64,000 bases of DNA, taken from NCBI GenBank assembly GCA_016707115.1, contig JADJIH010000017.1:1-64000 (forward strand), read 5' to 3'. Shown here piece by piece: positions 1 to 8,270 of the stretch. The DNA comes from Ignavibacteriales bacterium (GTDB lineage Bacteria; Bacteroidota; Ignavibacteria; Ignavibacteriales; Ignavibacteriaceae). Both the position numbers and the translations under genes were made by a program. Positions within the stretch are counted from its first letter, which is position 1. Each line of letters opens with the position of its first letter. The notes below the pieces were generated by a model, which saw nothing but the letters and a program-made list of their open reading frames with translations, was not told where the DNA came from and searched no databases.

Positions 1-1
1 T

Positions 2-175
2 GAAACATTATATCAATACGAAAACTCTGCAATACTTGTTTACACTGTTAAGCTAAAAATAAAAGACAAAGGGAAAATTCACGATCGATACAGATCAAAC
101 CTTATGGTGTTCAGTAAAGAAAACGGCGAGTGGAAAATTATTTCTGATATTGTTGGACAGGATCCTTCTAATTAA
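2..175 (+). CDS. C-terminal end of an NTF2/SnoaL-like protein (partial)
   Basis: An open frame runs in from the left edge and stops at TAA 173-175, giving 57 residues that contain 'YRSNLMVFSKENGEWKI' and end in 'DIVGQDPSN'. The pattern of alternating strands with a final 'F.K.NGEWKI..D' is what is seen at the end of NTF2-like/DUF4440 proteins, which form a cone-shaped fold used by small enzymes and binding proteins. The start and most of the domain lie outside the window, so neither localisation nor function can be given. The family call is an inference from this short tail. Confidence 0.45.
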   Translation, partial: ETLYQYENSAILVYTVKLKIKDKGKIHDRYRSNLMVFSKENGEWKIISDIVGQDPSN

Positions 176-428
176 TAAATCTAAGGGCTACTAATTTTGC
201 TGTACTAATTGCCGACTGCTCCGCCTGTGGTGGACTGATGATTTAGATTATGCATTGTACATTATTAATTGCTAATTGAGCCTAATAGCCCATTTGTTTA
301 GGTTGACTAAGAAATCTTACTTCGCTCTATTTTTTTTTGAGGGGCGGGTGCTCGTTGTCATTGGGTTTCAACTCATTTCTTTCTTCTCCAACTTAAAACA
401 ATTACTGTCCGGGTTACTATTTAAAAAT

Positions 429-450
429 CCAGCCCGATGGCTGGTTTTTT
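429..450 (-). terminator. Rho-independent terminator of the tRNA
   Basis: A 6-bp GC-rich stem (CCAGCC/GGCTGG) with a 4-base loop lies just downstream of the tRNA in its direction of transcription. It is flanked by T runs on one strand and A runs on the other, so it could act in both directions. Confidence 0.6.
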
Positions 451-458
451 TGTTTTAG

Positions 459-531
<73 letters not shown>

Positions 532-630
532 ATGTAATTTCTATTTTTTAAGCGATAAACGCTGTTTTCTTTTCAAAATTTCGTGGGCAAATATAGTCAA
601 ACAGCCTTGCGATTGCAAATCAACTATATG

Positions 631-900
631 TCAGCCGTCTGTATTGTTAAAACTGGATGCAATTCCATCCAATGCCTGCGAACGAGCGTGAATTTCATTC
701 AATTTCTGAATAAGGCTAAGAATAACTTTTCTTTTGTCTTCCACAAGTCCCGCCATATAGGTACTTACTTCGGGCATGTTGCATTCATCCAGAACGCTTT
801 CGTAAAATCTTACCATTGCTGTTTCTCTGCGTAGTGCTTCATTTAAAGTTGCGCAGGTATTTTTGCAGGCGTGCTGACATTTTATTTCTAACTCAGCCAT
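631..900 (-). CDS. Small helical protein, possibly ferritin-like
   Basis: This 89-residue protein is almost all predicted helix, with no signal peptide or membrane segment. The first helix carries Cys residues ('KCQHACKNTCATL') and is followed by 'RRETAMVRFYESVLDEC', whose E/Y spacing resembles one half of a ferritin-like four-helix bundle. The second helical stretch is 'EDKRKVILSLIQKLNEI'. The start ATG at 898-900 is preceded by GAGGA at a normal distance, which supports a real gene. It stands alone between the tRNA and the oxidoreductase operon. A metal-binding or oxidative-stress role is only a guess; what I can defend is a small cytoplasmic helical protein of unknown function. Confidence 0.6.
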   Translation of the reverse strand: MAELEIKCQHACKNTCATLNEALRRETAMVRFYESVLDECNMPEVSTYMAGLVEDKRKVILSLIQKLNEIHARSQALDGIASSFNNTDG

Positions 901-979
901 GGCTTCCTCAGGTTATAATGATTAAATATACTGATACATTCGAGTTTAACTTAATTATCTGTTGATCATCTTTCAGAGT

Positions 980-1056
980 GTCATTTCGAAGGAGTCCACG
1001 ACTGAGAAATCTTTCACCCATATTAGAAACAGATTTCTCTCTTCGTTCGAAATGAC
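980..1056. repeat. Palindromic repeat, GTCATTTCGA family, copy 1
   Basis: A 77-bp element with ends GTCATTTCGAA and TTCGAAATGAC and inner arms GAGAAATC/GATTTCTC. Near-identical copies occur at 29769 and 53068. All three lie between genes. Confidence 0.75.
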
Positions 1057-1083
1057 AAATATGGAAATTCTTCAACATAATCT

Positions 1084-1641
1084 TTAGACCGGTTCAGCTA
1101 GTTTTACTAATTCTTTACCGCGTGCTAGTGCAAGTTCATTCATAGGAATTAAATTATGTCTGCGCGGCGGTAATGCTTTTTTAAGTGCTTCAATTAATGT
1201 TTCAACTTTTATAATCGGACGCTTTTCTAAAAATGCGCCGACCATAAACATATTTGCCACTTGCTTTGCATTTAACTTTGTTGCTTCTTCATTACCGGCT
1301 ATGCAAACAATTTCAATATCAGTTCTGGTTGGCGGATGCACAGCAGTTGATTGTTCATAAATTAATAATCCGCCCGGCTTAACTGTTTTTTCAAACTTAT
1401 CTATTGATGGCTGATTAAGAAGTATCGCTGTATCAAAAACTGAAATCATTGGGGAACTGATTCTTGAATCAGAAACAATAACTGTACAGTTTGCTGTTCC
1501 ACCTCTCATTTCAGGTCCGTATGATGGCATCCAGCTAACTTCTTTGCCTTCAATCATACCAGCGTAGGCAATCAATTTGCCCATAGAAAGCACGCCCTGT
1601 CCACCGAATCCTGCAAAAATTATTTCGTGTTCTTTTGTCAT
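1084..1641 (-). CDS. 2-oxoacid:ferredoxin oxidoreductase, gamma subunit
   Basis: This 185-residue protein is the gamma subunit of a CoA-dependent 2-oxoacid:ferredoxin oxidoreductase. It opens with 'IIFAGFGGQGVLSMGK', the family's glycine-rich signature, followed by 'PSYGPEMRGGTANC', which is typical of the 2-oxoglutarate/branched-chain type. The length fits the family. It is the last gene of a four-gene operon (delta, alpha, beta, gamma) read on the minus strand, 29 bp after the beta subunit. The holoenzyme oxidatively decarboxylates a 2-oxoacid to acyl-CoA and reduces ferredoxin, which could feed the two hydrogenases in this window. The exact substrate (2-oxoglutarate or 2-oxoisovalerate) cannot be settled by eye. 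Confidence 0.92.
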   Translation of the reverse strand: MTKEHEIIFAGFGGQGVLSMGKLIAYAGMIEGKEVSWMPSYGPEMRGGTANCTVIVSDSRISSPMISVFDTAILLNQPSIDKFEKTVKPGGLLIYEQSTAVHPPTRTDIEIVCIAGNEEATKLNAKQVANMFMVGAFLEKRPIIKVETLIEALKKALPPRRHNLIPMNELALARGKELVKLAEPV

Positions 1642-1670
1642 TTTAAAATCCTTATAATAAAAATTCAGAA

Positions 1671-2471
1671 TTAATTTTGTGGAACTTTCAAATCTCCCAC
1701 AGGATACATTGGAAGCATTTTCTCTTCAATATATTTTATTGTTTCTACCGGAGTCATTTTCCAGCCGGAAGGACAGTTTGAAACAACTTCAACAAAGCAG
1801 GTTCCTTTTTTCTGTTTCTGATATTCAAATGCTTTTATTAATGCTTTCTTAAGTTTTCTAACTCCATTTGGATTATGAACAATCTGTCTCGTTACATAAT
1901 AAGCACCTGGCAGCAAGCAAAGCATATCTGCTATCTTTATTGGATTACCAACCTGCGCTGCTTCTCTTCCGTATGGAGATGTTGATGTAACCTGTCCAAT
2001 TAAACTTGTCGGAGCCATTTGTCCGCCGGTCATTCCGTAAATTCCGTTGTTGATAAAGAGCATTAAAATATTTTCACCGCGGTTTACAGTGTGTATTGTT
2101 TCTGCCGTACCAATTGCGGCAAGATCGCCATCACCCTGATAAGAGAAAACATATTTATCAGGTAAAACTCTTTTAACGCCGGTTGCAACTGCACTTGCTC
2201 TACCGTGTGCAGCTTCCTGCATATCAATATTCATATATTGATATGCAAAAACAGAACAACCAACCGGTGCAACACCAATTGTTTCTTCCTGTATTCCAAG
2301 TTCAGCAATAACTTCCATTAAAACTTTGTGAACAACACTGTGTCCGCATCCCGGACAGTAGTGAAATGGAACATCAGTTAATGTACCTGGCTTACAATAA
2401 ACCTGTTCGTAGCTTTCATCAACCTGGGTTCCTAAATTTTCTTCATCTTCTAAATATAATTTTTCGTTCAT
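1671..2471 (-). CDS. 2-oxoacid:ferredoxin oxidoreductase, beta subunit (TPP-binding)
   Basis: This 266-residue catalytic subunit binds thiamine diphosphate. 'FHYCPGCGHSVVHKVL' gives the CxGCG cluster-side motif. The segment 'SYQGDGDLAAIGTAETIH' followed by 'FINNGIYGMTGGQ' is the GDGD...N TPP/Mg motif. 'HGRASAVATGVKR' precedes it, as is usual in KorB/VorA proteins. No transmembrane or signal sequence is present, so the protein is cytoplasmic. It lies between the alpha and gamma subunits with short spacers, consistent with a single transcript. The N-terminal ~25 acidic residues extend beyond the minimal family length, but ATG 2471 follows a purine-rich ribosome site, so I keep this start. Confidence 0.93.
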   Translation of the reverse strand: MNEKLYLEDEENLGTQVDESYEQVYCKPGTLTDVPFHYCPGCGHSVVHKVLMEVIAELGIQEETIGVAPVGCSVFAYQYMNIDMQEAAHGRASAVATGVKRVLPDKYVFSYQGDGDLAAIGTAETIHTVNRGENILMLFINNGIYGMTGGQMAPTSLIGQVTSTSPYGREAAQVGNPIKIADMLCLLPGAYYVTRQIVHNPNGVRKLKKALIKAFEYQKQKKGTCFVEVVSNCPSGWKMTPVETIKYIEEKMLPMYPVGDLKVPQN

Positions 2472-2505
2472 TTAATTAACTCCTTTCGTGACAGCCTTGT
2501 AATTT

Positions 2506-3600
2506 CTAAACATTAACTGCGTTATGTGATTCGTGGACTGATTCCAGCTTATGAAGAATATCTTCAGGAGATAAAATCATTCCGCCCATTCTACCGATAA
2601 AATGAACAGGGACTTTTCCTTCAACAGCAAGACGAACATCTTCAACCATTTGTCCTGCATTCATTTCAACAGTTAACATAAACTCAACCTGGCTTGATAA
2701 TTCATTTAATCTTGCATAAGGATATGGATAAAGAGTAATAGGTCTTAGCAATCCAACTTTAATTCCTTTTTCACGAGCAAGATCAACTGTCTTCTGGCAA
2801 ATACGCGATGACAATCCAAACGCAACTAAAAGTATTTCTGCATCATCTGTCTGGATTTCTTCATATCTAACTTCGCTTTGTATTGCTTTATATTTTTCCT
2901 GCAGGCGAAGATTTACCTGTTCCATTTCTTCAGGCTGGATAAAAAGTGAAGTGATAACATTGTGTTCTCTGTTTTTTGTTTTACCAGTTGTTGCCCAGGC
3001 AGGAGTAGTTTTTGGTAATGATCCTTCTTCAGGAAGTATAACTTTTTCCATCATCTGACCAAGCGCACCATCAGAAAGAATCATAACAGGGTTGCGGTAT
3101 TTTTCTGCTAATCTAAATCCATCAAAAACAAAATCCGCCATTTCCTGAACGGAAGACGGAGCTAAAACAATAAGGTGATAATCACCATGACCACCTCCCT
3201 TTGTGGCCTGAAAATAATCACCTTGAGAAGGCTGGATGGTTCCTAATCCCGGACCACCACGAACTACATTTGCAATTAAGCAAGGAAGCTGCGCTGCTGC
3301 AATGTATGAAATTCCTTCCTGCATTAAACTTATTCCCGGTGATGAAGATGAAGTCATCACTCTTGCGCCTGCACCTGCTGCGCCGTAAACCATATTGATT
3401 GAAGCAACTTCGCTTTCTGCCTGCAAAACCAAACCGTGCCTGTTAGGAATTTCTCTTTCAAGATATTCCAGCACTTCTGATTGCGGAGTAATTGGATAAC
3501 CGAAGTATGCATCTATATCTGCACGGATTGCAGCTTCTGCAAATGCTTCGTTACCTTTCATTAACTTTGCTTCACCAGTTCGTTTTTCTTTCTTTTCCAT
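2506..3600 (-). CDS. vorB: 2-oxoacid:ferredoxin oxidoreductase, alpha subunit (VorB-like)
   Basis: This 364-residue alpha subunit begins, after a short Lys/Glu-rich leader, with 'LMKGNEAFAEAAIRADIDAY' and then 'FGYPITPQSEVLEYL'. That opening is the VorB/KorA hallmark (pyrimidine-binding domain of TPP enzymes). 'SSSPGISLMQEGISY' and 'GPGLGTIQPSQGDY' follow, with a C-terminal transketolase-like domain ('VAFGLSSRICQKTV', 'LRPITLYPYP'). Its length fits the four-subunit class in which alpha does not carry the ferredoxin domain; that domain is the separate delta gene just upstream. VorB names the 2-oxoisovalerate enzyme, but 2-oxoglutarate is equally possible. Confidence 0.92.
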   Translation of the reverse strand: MEKKEKRTGEAKLMKGNEAFAEAAIRADIDAYFGYPITPQSEVLEYLEREIPNRHGLVLQAESEVASINMVYGAAGAGARVMTSSSSPGISLMQEGISYIAAAQLPCLIANVVRGGPGLGTIQPSQGDYFQATKGGGHGDYHLIVLAPSSVQEMADFVFDGFRLAEKYRNPVMILSDGALGQMMEKVILPEEGSLPKTTPAWATTGKTKNREHNVITSLFIQPEEMEQVNLRLQEKYKAIQSEVRYEEIQTDDAEILLVAFGLSSRICQKTVDLAREKGIKVGLLRPITLYPYPYARLNELSSQVEFMLTVEMNAGQMVEDVRLAVEGKVPVHFIGRMGGMILSPEDILHKLESVHESHNAVNV

Positions 3601-3626
3601 AAAAACCTTTTTGTAATTAATTAAAC

Positions 3627-3863
3627 TTAAGCCTGAACTTTTTTAGCAGGCTTTGGTTCGCGATAAACTTCTATTGCCGCTTCAGGACAAACTAATGCGC
3701 AATTTGTACAACCTGTACAAGCATTATTTATCAATTCCACAAAGCGGTAACCTTTATCATTAAAATTTGCTGAGAGTGCAAGAGCATCCTGCGGACAGGC
3801 AACGATGCAAAGTTCACAGCCTTTACAAATTTTGCCATCAACTTTAATAGTACCTTTGATCAT
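3627..3863 (-). CDS. 2-oxoacid:ferredoxin oxidoreductase, delta subunit (2[4Fe-4S] ferredoxin)
   Basis: This 78-residue ferredoxin-like subunit has two cluster motifs, 'CKGCELCIVACP' and 'CTGCTNCALVCP', which pass electrons from the TPP subunit to soluble ferredoxin. A longer frame reaches 3941, but ATG 3863 gives the usual family N-terminus ('MIKGTIKVDGKICKGC') and has GAGAG at a good distance, so I start there. It is the first gene of the delta-alpha-beta-gamma operon. The Ala/Lys-rich tail after the second cluster ('REPKPAKKVQA') is unremarkable. Confidence 0.9.
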   Translation of the reverse strand: MIKGTIKVDGKICKGCELCIVACPQDALALSANFNDKGYRFVELINNACTGCTNCALVCPEAAIEVYREPKPAKKVQA

Positions 3864-4254
3864 TTTTATCTCTCTTTTGGATGTGAGAATGCTTTTAATT
3901 ATTACCAAAATCTCAATCTTAGTGCCATTGGCTATTATCACTTAAATCGATTTAAAGCTGTTTTTTGGGGTTTAATTATCAGATTTAGGAAGGCTAAAAG
4001 AAGGGCTATTCCTATTTGTGAGAAGGTTTTGTTAGTTAGCAATTATTGAAGAATTTGGGGTGATTCAGTTGTCACGGATCATTCCGTAACCACGATTTCT
4101 TGAGTGCTATTTAAGTCACGATGCGATTGTGACTTCCTGCTGTAGGAATATAGATTCCCGCCTTCGCGGGAATGACAGTAAGAGGTTAAGCTATACTGAA
4201 CTAGTTTCAATTTTGATGTTTATTTTTTCATCTGCCGACATTTACAGATAGCAA
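3864..4254. other. Intergenic stretch with a short palindromic repeat
   Basis: About 390 bp without a convincing gene. It should hold the promoter of the oxidoreductase operon. A palindromic hairpin 'TTCCCGCCTTCGCGGGAA' ending in TGAC lies at about 4155-4176, and it recurs at 4699-4722. Nothing else stands out. Confidence 0.6.
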
Positions 4255-4632
4255 CTAGTTTCTTATAAAATGGTGCTTATCAATTTCAATTAAAGTGTTA
4301 CTCAGGGGTGCATAGACCGTCATTGAGTCTTTGAAATAATATTTCTGACTATACCCATCTCCACCATAAATACTAAATCTAATCATTCCTGTATCTTGGG
4401 TAGCATATATAGTGAATTTCATATAATAGGAACTTGAAAGGGGCCCGGATTCTTCATATATGGTATGTGGATAGACAGTATTAGAATCTAAATAAAAATA
4501 ATTGCTTTCTAAGAATGATAAATTTGTTTCAACTGTAATTTTCCTTCTAAATTCTTTTTCATCTCCATAGAAATCACAACTAAGATAATTAAAGATAAGT
4601 ATTATTGTTACCAACATTAACCATTTCTTCAA
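4255..4632 (-). CDS. Putative lipoprotein of unknown function, paralogue of 50790-51182
   Basis: This 125-residue protein has a signal peptide whose hydrophobic core ends 'NYLSCDFYG', a lipobox-like cleavage site at Cys19. The mature part is a beta-rich domain of about 105 residues. I do not recognise the family, but the protein aligns over its length with the lipoprotein at 50790-51182. Shared stretches include 'FRRKITVETNL' vs 'FRRQITIETNL', 'QDTGMIRFSIYGGDGY' vs 'QDTGFIKLNIYGGEGY' and 'FKDSMTVY' vs 'FKDSMTIY'. The two copies are 46 kb apart in unrelated contexts. It is probably tethered to an outer or inner membrane face; no function can be assigned. Confidence 0.75.
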   Translation of the reverse strand: MKKWLMLVTIILIFNYLSCDFYGDEKEFRRKITVETNLSFLESNYFYLDSNTVYPHTIYEESGPLSSSYYMKFTIYATQDTGMIRFSIYGGDGYSQKYYFKDSMTVYAPLSNTLIEIDKHHFIRN

Positions 4633-4698
4633 AATTAAAATTCCTTATATTTATTTACAGGCACACTTCACATCGTGACTTCCTGATTAAGTAATATA

Positions 4699-4722
4699 AA
4701 TTCCCGCCTTCGCGGGAATGAC
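4699..4722. repeat. Short palindromic repeat, GGGAATGAC type
   Basis: Hairpin TTCCCGCC-TTC-GCGGGAA followed by TGAC. It is the half-element form of the GTCATTC...GAATGAC repeats found throughout the window, and sits just after the aldo/keto reductase. Confidence 0.7.
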
Positions 4723-4730
4723 AAATACAG

Positions 4731-5609
4731 TTAAACTTCTCCACGCCAGTTTTGATTGTGTGTTTTAAAACTTTCTATAATCAAATTATTAAGTTCTTCA
4801 TCAAGCGGGCCTTGTTCAATAATTTTTATGTTGGATTTTAGATGTTCAATATTTGTTGTTCCAACAATTGCTGTATCAACTCCATTTGCAAAAACTGTAA
4901 AACGTAAAAAAGTATCCAGCCAGTTTTTCTGTTCGGGCAAATTCATTGTTTTCCATCGATGCCAGTATTCTTCGCAGTAATGTCCAACAGGTCTTTCAGA
5001 AAATCTCCATGGTGCATTTGCAATTGGGCGTTTTGCAATTACACCCATTCCCTTTTCTTTTGCAAGTTTAATAGAACCATCAAGATCAATCTGATCACAA
5101 ATATTTATTGATGTTTGAACACTGCCGAAAGAATTTGAATCAACAGCAAATTTTAATTCTTCGTTTTCACCTGAGTAAGCGGCGACTCTAACTTTTCCCT
5201 GCTCAATTGTTTTGTGAAGTGCTTCAATAACTTCTCCGCGCTGCAAAGTATTTAAATCACAGGAATGAAGATGAACAATATCAATGTAATCTGTTTTCAT
5301 TAATCTTAAAGCGTTATCAACTCCTGCAAGAATAATATCATAACTCCAATCAGCATAGCCTTCAATACCATATCCCACTTTTGTGGAAAGAATAAATTCT
5401 TTTCTTCTGTAGGAAATGTATTTACCAATTCGTTCTTCGCTTGCGTAATATCCGCGGGCAGTATCGATAAGATTAATTCCTAAATCCAAAACGGTATTAA
5501 GAATTTTTTCAGAATCATTTTCTGAAACTGCATAATCACCAATTTCTCCGGCACCAAAACCAAGTGCGGAGATTTTTAATTCTGTATTTCCAAATTTTCT
5601 GTAAATCAA
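4731..5609 (-). CDS. Aldo/keto reductase
   Basis: This 292-residue cytoplasmic oxidoreductase of the aldo/keto reductase superfamily is an (alpha/beta)8 barrel that normally uses NADPH to reduce carbonyls. The catalytic tetrad is visible: Asp49 and Tyr54 in 'LIDTARGYYASEERIGK', Lys77 in 'STKVGYG' and His113 or 115 in 'IVHLHSCD'. The late segment 'VIAKRPIANAPW' and the C-terminal 'GVDTAIVGTTNIEHLKSNI' are typical of the bacterial l-glyceraldehyde/AKR5-like clade. The in-frame start is TTG (5607-5609), with no ATG upstream before a stop, so the true start is uncertain. It stands apart from its neighbours, and the substrate is unknown. Confidence 0.9.
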   Translation of the reverse strand: MIYRKFGNTELKISALGFGAGEIGDYAVSENDSEKILNTVLDLGINLIDTARGYYASEERIGKYISYRRKEFILSTKVGYGIEGYADWSYDIILAGVDNALRLMKTDYIDIVHLHSCDLNTLQRGEVIEALHKTIEQGKVRVAAYSGENEELKFAVDSNSFGSVQTSINICDQIDLDGSIKLAKEKGMGVIAKRPIANAPWRFSERPVGHYCEEYWHRWKTMNLPEQKNWLDTFLRFTVFANGVDTAIVGTTNIEHLKSNIKIIEQGPLDEELNNLIIESFKTHNQNWRGEV

Positions 5610-5668
5610 AATTTTTTTTTCTTCGTAGCTCAGTCAACGCTGGTCTCAGTCTGAGATTTAGTATATAT

Positions 5669-6203
5669 TTAGGAGAAATCACCTGAAGACTCAGAGACCG
5701 TTATTATTTCTAGAGAAGATTGATCAATTTCATCAATAATTTTTTCTGCTTGAAGAACTTCTGAACAAGGAACCATTAATTTTATTTCATAAACTAAATA
5801 TTCCATCTCGGATCTCCGCTTAGACGGCATAGCGAATAATCCCCACCGCCTAAAGAAAAGTGGTGATGCTTTTCGTTGAATATAAAAATGGATGAAGATC
5901 ATTTTGTTCTAATGCAGATTTATAATTATTAACCTGCTGTTCATCAGATGAGCCAAACACACGAGCCATACCTTCATAAATTTCATAGTCGGAGTGTTCA
6001 TTACATAAAAATATTCCATTAACGCGCAGTCCGCATCTTTTGCAGTATGCTTGATGACAAATAGCACACACACCTTTAGCATCATCATCGGAATGATTAA
6101 AGCAGCTTACGTCATCAATAAAAATTGTTCCGCATTTACCGCAGAACTCTGCGTCATTGGATATTTCTGTTCCGCAAAAATCACATAAAAGTTTTTCGGG
6201 CAT
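5669..6203 (-). pseudogene. Zinc-ribbon/B-box protein with DUF2007-like tail, frameshifted
   Basis: The first frame (5850-6203) encodes 'CDFCG...CGKCG', a zinc ribbon, then 'CFNH...CAICHQAYCKRCG...CNEH', a B-box-like zinc site, then 'SDEQQVNNYKSALEQND', the start of a DUF2007-like domain. It stops abruptly at about 5850. The rest of that domain ('YEIKLMVPCSEVLQAEKIIDEI') continues in another frame down to 5669. A single-base change near the TTTTCTTT run at about 5855-5862 would join them. The downstream half also has its own ATG at 5806 with GGAG seven bases before it, so a separate 45-residue peptide cannot be excluded. A metal-binding adaptor is likely; partners are unknown. Confidence 0.6.
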
Positions 6204-6356
6204 TGTTCCTCCTGGTTGCTGGATTCTGGATACTGGATTCTAGATACTGGGTGCTTGAAACGGATAAAAATTCTTAATCTGCTCTTACCAGTATCAAGTA
6301 TCTAGAATCAAGTATCAATCACATTCAAATGTTAAAATATTTACGTTAAAGAAACT

Positions 6357-7321
6357 TTACTCAGCTGATAATCCACCTCTATTATCTCTGATCATTCTTG
6401 AGTAAAGAGAAAGTTTGGGATCAAATAAAAACTTAAGCCAAAGTTTTGTCCATGATTTATGATAAACAAGATTATCATAAAACTCAGGTGCTGCTGCTTT
6501 TACTTTAGGTAGATTACTCCATGGAATGGAAGGAAAATCATGATGTTCATTATGATATCCAACATTAAGAGCAACCGTATTCAATGGTCCGTAATAGCTG
6601 TAAGTTTCCTGTGGCGGTGCGATAAGAAAATGTTCCTGTATCCATCTTGCACCAAGCGGATGAAAACCGATTGAGAAGAAGAAAGAAAAAACAAGATAAA
6701 GAAATGAGTTCCAGCCAAAGAAAACTATTACTAATGCATCAACTCCAAATACAACAACCCAATTAATGATTGTCCACATATTCATAAACTGAATTTCTTT
6801 CATTCGCGGTGTTCTAATTGCCTGAAATACAGGGAACAATATTTCCCAAAGAGCTTTTCCGAAAAATGAATGACCAATAATTTTTGCTTCCCACTTGCTT
6901 GCAAGATCAGCATCAAGATAATAATCGCCTTGAAAAGAATGATGCTTTAAGTGATAACTTCTAAACGAAACCGAACTTGGAAGAACGTTTGGAATATCTG
7001 CAAGTATCCCAGAGATATAATTCATCGGTCTGTTTTTAAAGATAAGATTATGCGCTGCTTCGTGTATTAAAACATAGCAAGCGTGATTTGCAAAAGCACC
7101 AACAAGAAAAGCAACAATAAGTGCTAACCACCAGGGCTGCGATGAAAGTAAGTAAGCAATTGTTAATTGCAATCCGACAGCAAAAGTATGATTAAAAAAC
7201 TAACCGGATTTCTTCCAATATGCTCACGTACTTCCGGATGTGCTTTAAGAATTGCGCGCGTTCTTTCTTTGTGCGGCTCAGGTGTAGTTGAAAACTGAAA
7301 CTCTTTTTTTGTAGAAGTCAT
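6357..7321 (-). pseudogene. DES/sphingolipid-desaturase-like membrane desaturase, one frameshift
   Basis: Two frames (7163-7321 and 6357-7172) form one desaturase. The first part has 'PEPHKERTRAILKAHPEVRE', the N-terminal signature of the DES1 dihydroceramide desaturase group. The second has hydrophobic spans and the three histidine boxes 'HEAAH', 'HLKHH' and 'NEHHDFP'. The break lies in the TTTT run near 7179-7185, where one base restores 'LIILLFAVGLQLTIAY'. ATG 7321 has AAGG upstream and fits the family start better than the earlier ATG at 7348. The enzyme is a di-iron membrane protein that would introduce a double bond or hydroxyl into a fatty-acyl or sphingoid chain. The frameshift is probably a sequence error because all catalytic boxes are intact. 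Confidence 0.82.
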
Positions 7322-7478
7322 TTTAAGTTGCCTTATATTATTTGACACTTCGACTAAAACAAAATTACGATAAAATTAATTGAGATGTTATTGCAATCGG
7401 ATGTCATCACGAAAGCGAAGTGATCTGATCTATTTAATAGGAATTCTTCAAAAGTTTCCTAAAATTTTATTTCAATGT

Positions 7479-7542
7479 GTCATTCCCGTGAAAACGGGAA
7501 TCCAAAACATACAATACAGATTCCCACTTTCGTGGGAATGAC
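7479..7542. repeat. Palindromic repeat, GTCATTCCC family
   Basis: A 64-bp element with ends GTCATTCCC and GGGAATGAC. Each end is itself a small hairpin (CCCGTGAAAACGGG and CCCACTTTCGTGGG). It lies in the 254-bp gap between the DUF2202 gene and the desaturase. Confidence 0.75.
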
Positions 7543-7575
7543 AATTTGTATTTCTAACTTTGGAATAAACTTGAA

Positions 7576-8151
7576 TTATAAATGCTTTGTAAAAGCTCTT
7601 AAATGATTTTCTGATCCGCGTTTAAGGTTTTCATAAACTGCTTTTATATCTGGATTATCAGTCTGTTCAATTCTTTCGATGAGATCTTTTATATCCATCT
7701 CTTCAATTTCTTTTCCAACAAGCATTGCATCTTTAAAAGATGTTTGTCCTTTTGCAACAAGATCATCAAAGAGTTTCTTAAAATCAGCATTTGTAAAAGC
7801 ACCAATTTCATTATCTGTAACTGGATCAGCAATTTCATATTTATCAAGTAGTGCTTTTACTGCATCCATATGTCTTTGTTCACTTTCCGGAATGTTTACA
7901 AACATTTTCTGTTTATAGGTTTTTCCAAGCGTTAAATAAACATCACGGGCAAGTTTTTCTTCCAATCTCATATAAATTAATCCATCTTTTTCCTGTGAGG
8001 ATAGATCATACTTAACTGTATCTATTGCTTGAACACAATTCCCTTTTCCACCTTTACAGTTTTTATCTGAATTGTTTTTTTGTCCGCAGTTTTGAGCGTT
8101 TAATGTTAAATAGGCTAATAAGACTAGAAAAAATGTTAATAAGTTTCTCAT
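7576..8151 (-). CDS. Exported DUF2202 protein
   Basis: The frame is open from 8268, but ATG 8151 follows GGAGAG and begins with a proper Sec signal peptide ('MRNLLTFFLVLLAYLTLNAQ'), so the protein is 191 residues. After a Cys/Lys/Gly-rich linker comes a ferritin-like DUF2202 domain: 'DGLIYMRLEEKLARDVYLTL', 'PESEQRHMDAVKALLDKY' and 'GSENHLRAFTKHL'. The conserved Glu and His residues suggest a metal site in a helical bundle. The family's biochemical role is not known to me. A second DUF2202 protein sits at 11229-11843, and together the two bracket the cytochrome genes, hinting at a shared periplasmic role. Confidence 0.85.
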   Translation of the reverse strand: MRNLLTFFLVLLAYLTLNAQNCGQKNNSDKNCKGGKGNCVQAIDTVKYDLSSQEKDGLIYMRLEEKLARDVYLTLGKTYKQKMFVNIPESEQRHMDAVKALLDKYEIADPVTDNEIGAFTNADFKKLFDDLVAKGQTSFKDAMLVGKEIEEMDIKDLIERIEQTDNPDIKAVYENLKRGSENHLRAFTKHL

Positions 8152-8270
8152 ATTTAATTTCTCTCCAAATAGTTTCTGTAACTCAGTCCGCCGCGGCAGA
8201 TTAGTCTGAGTGATTAAAGTTTTGTTAAATAATAAAGCACAGACTAAAGTCTGTGCTACGAAATTCATAA

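Noticed and set aside
276..458. 60-residue open frame on the plus strand next to the tRNA
   Set aside because: No ribosome site, low-complexity hydrophobic peptide, and it runs through the tRNA terminator hairpin.
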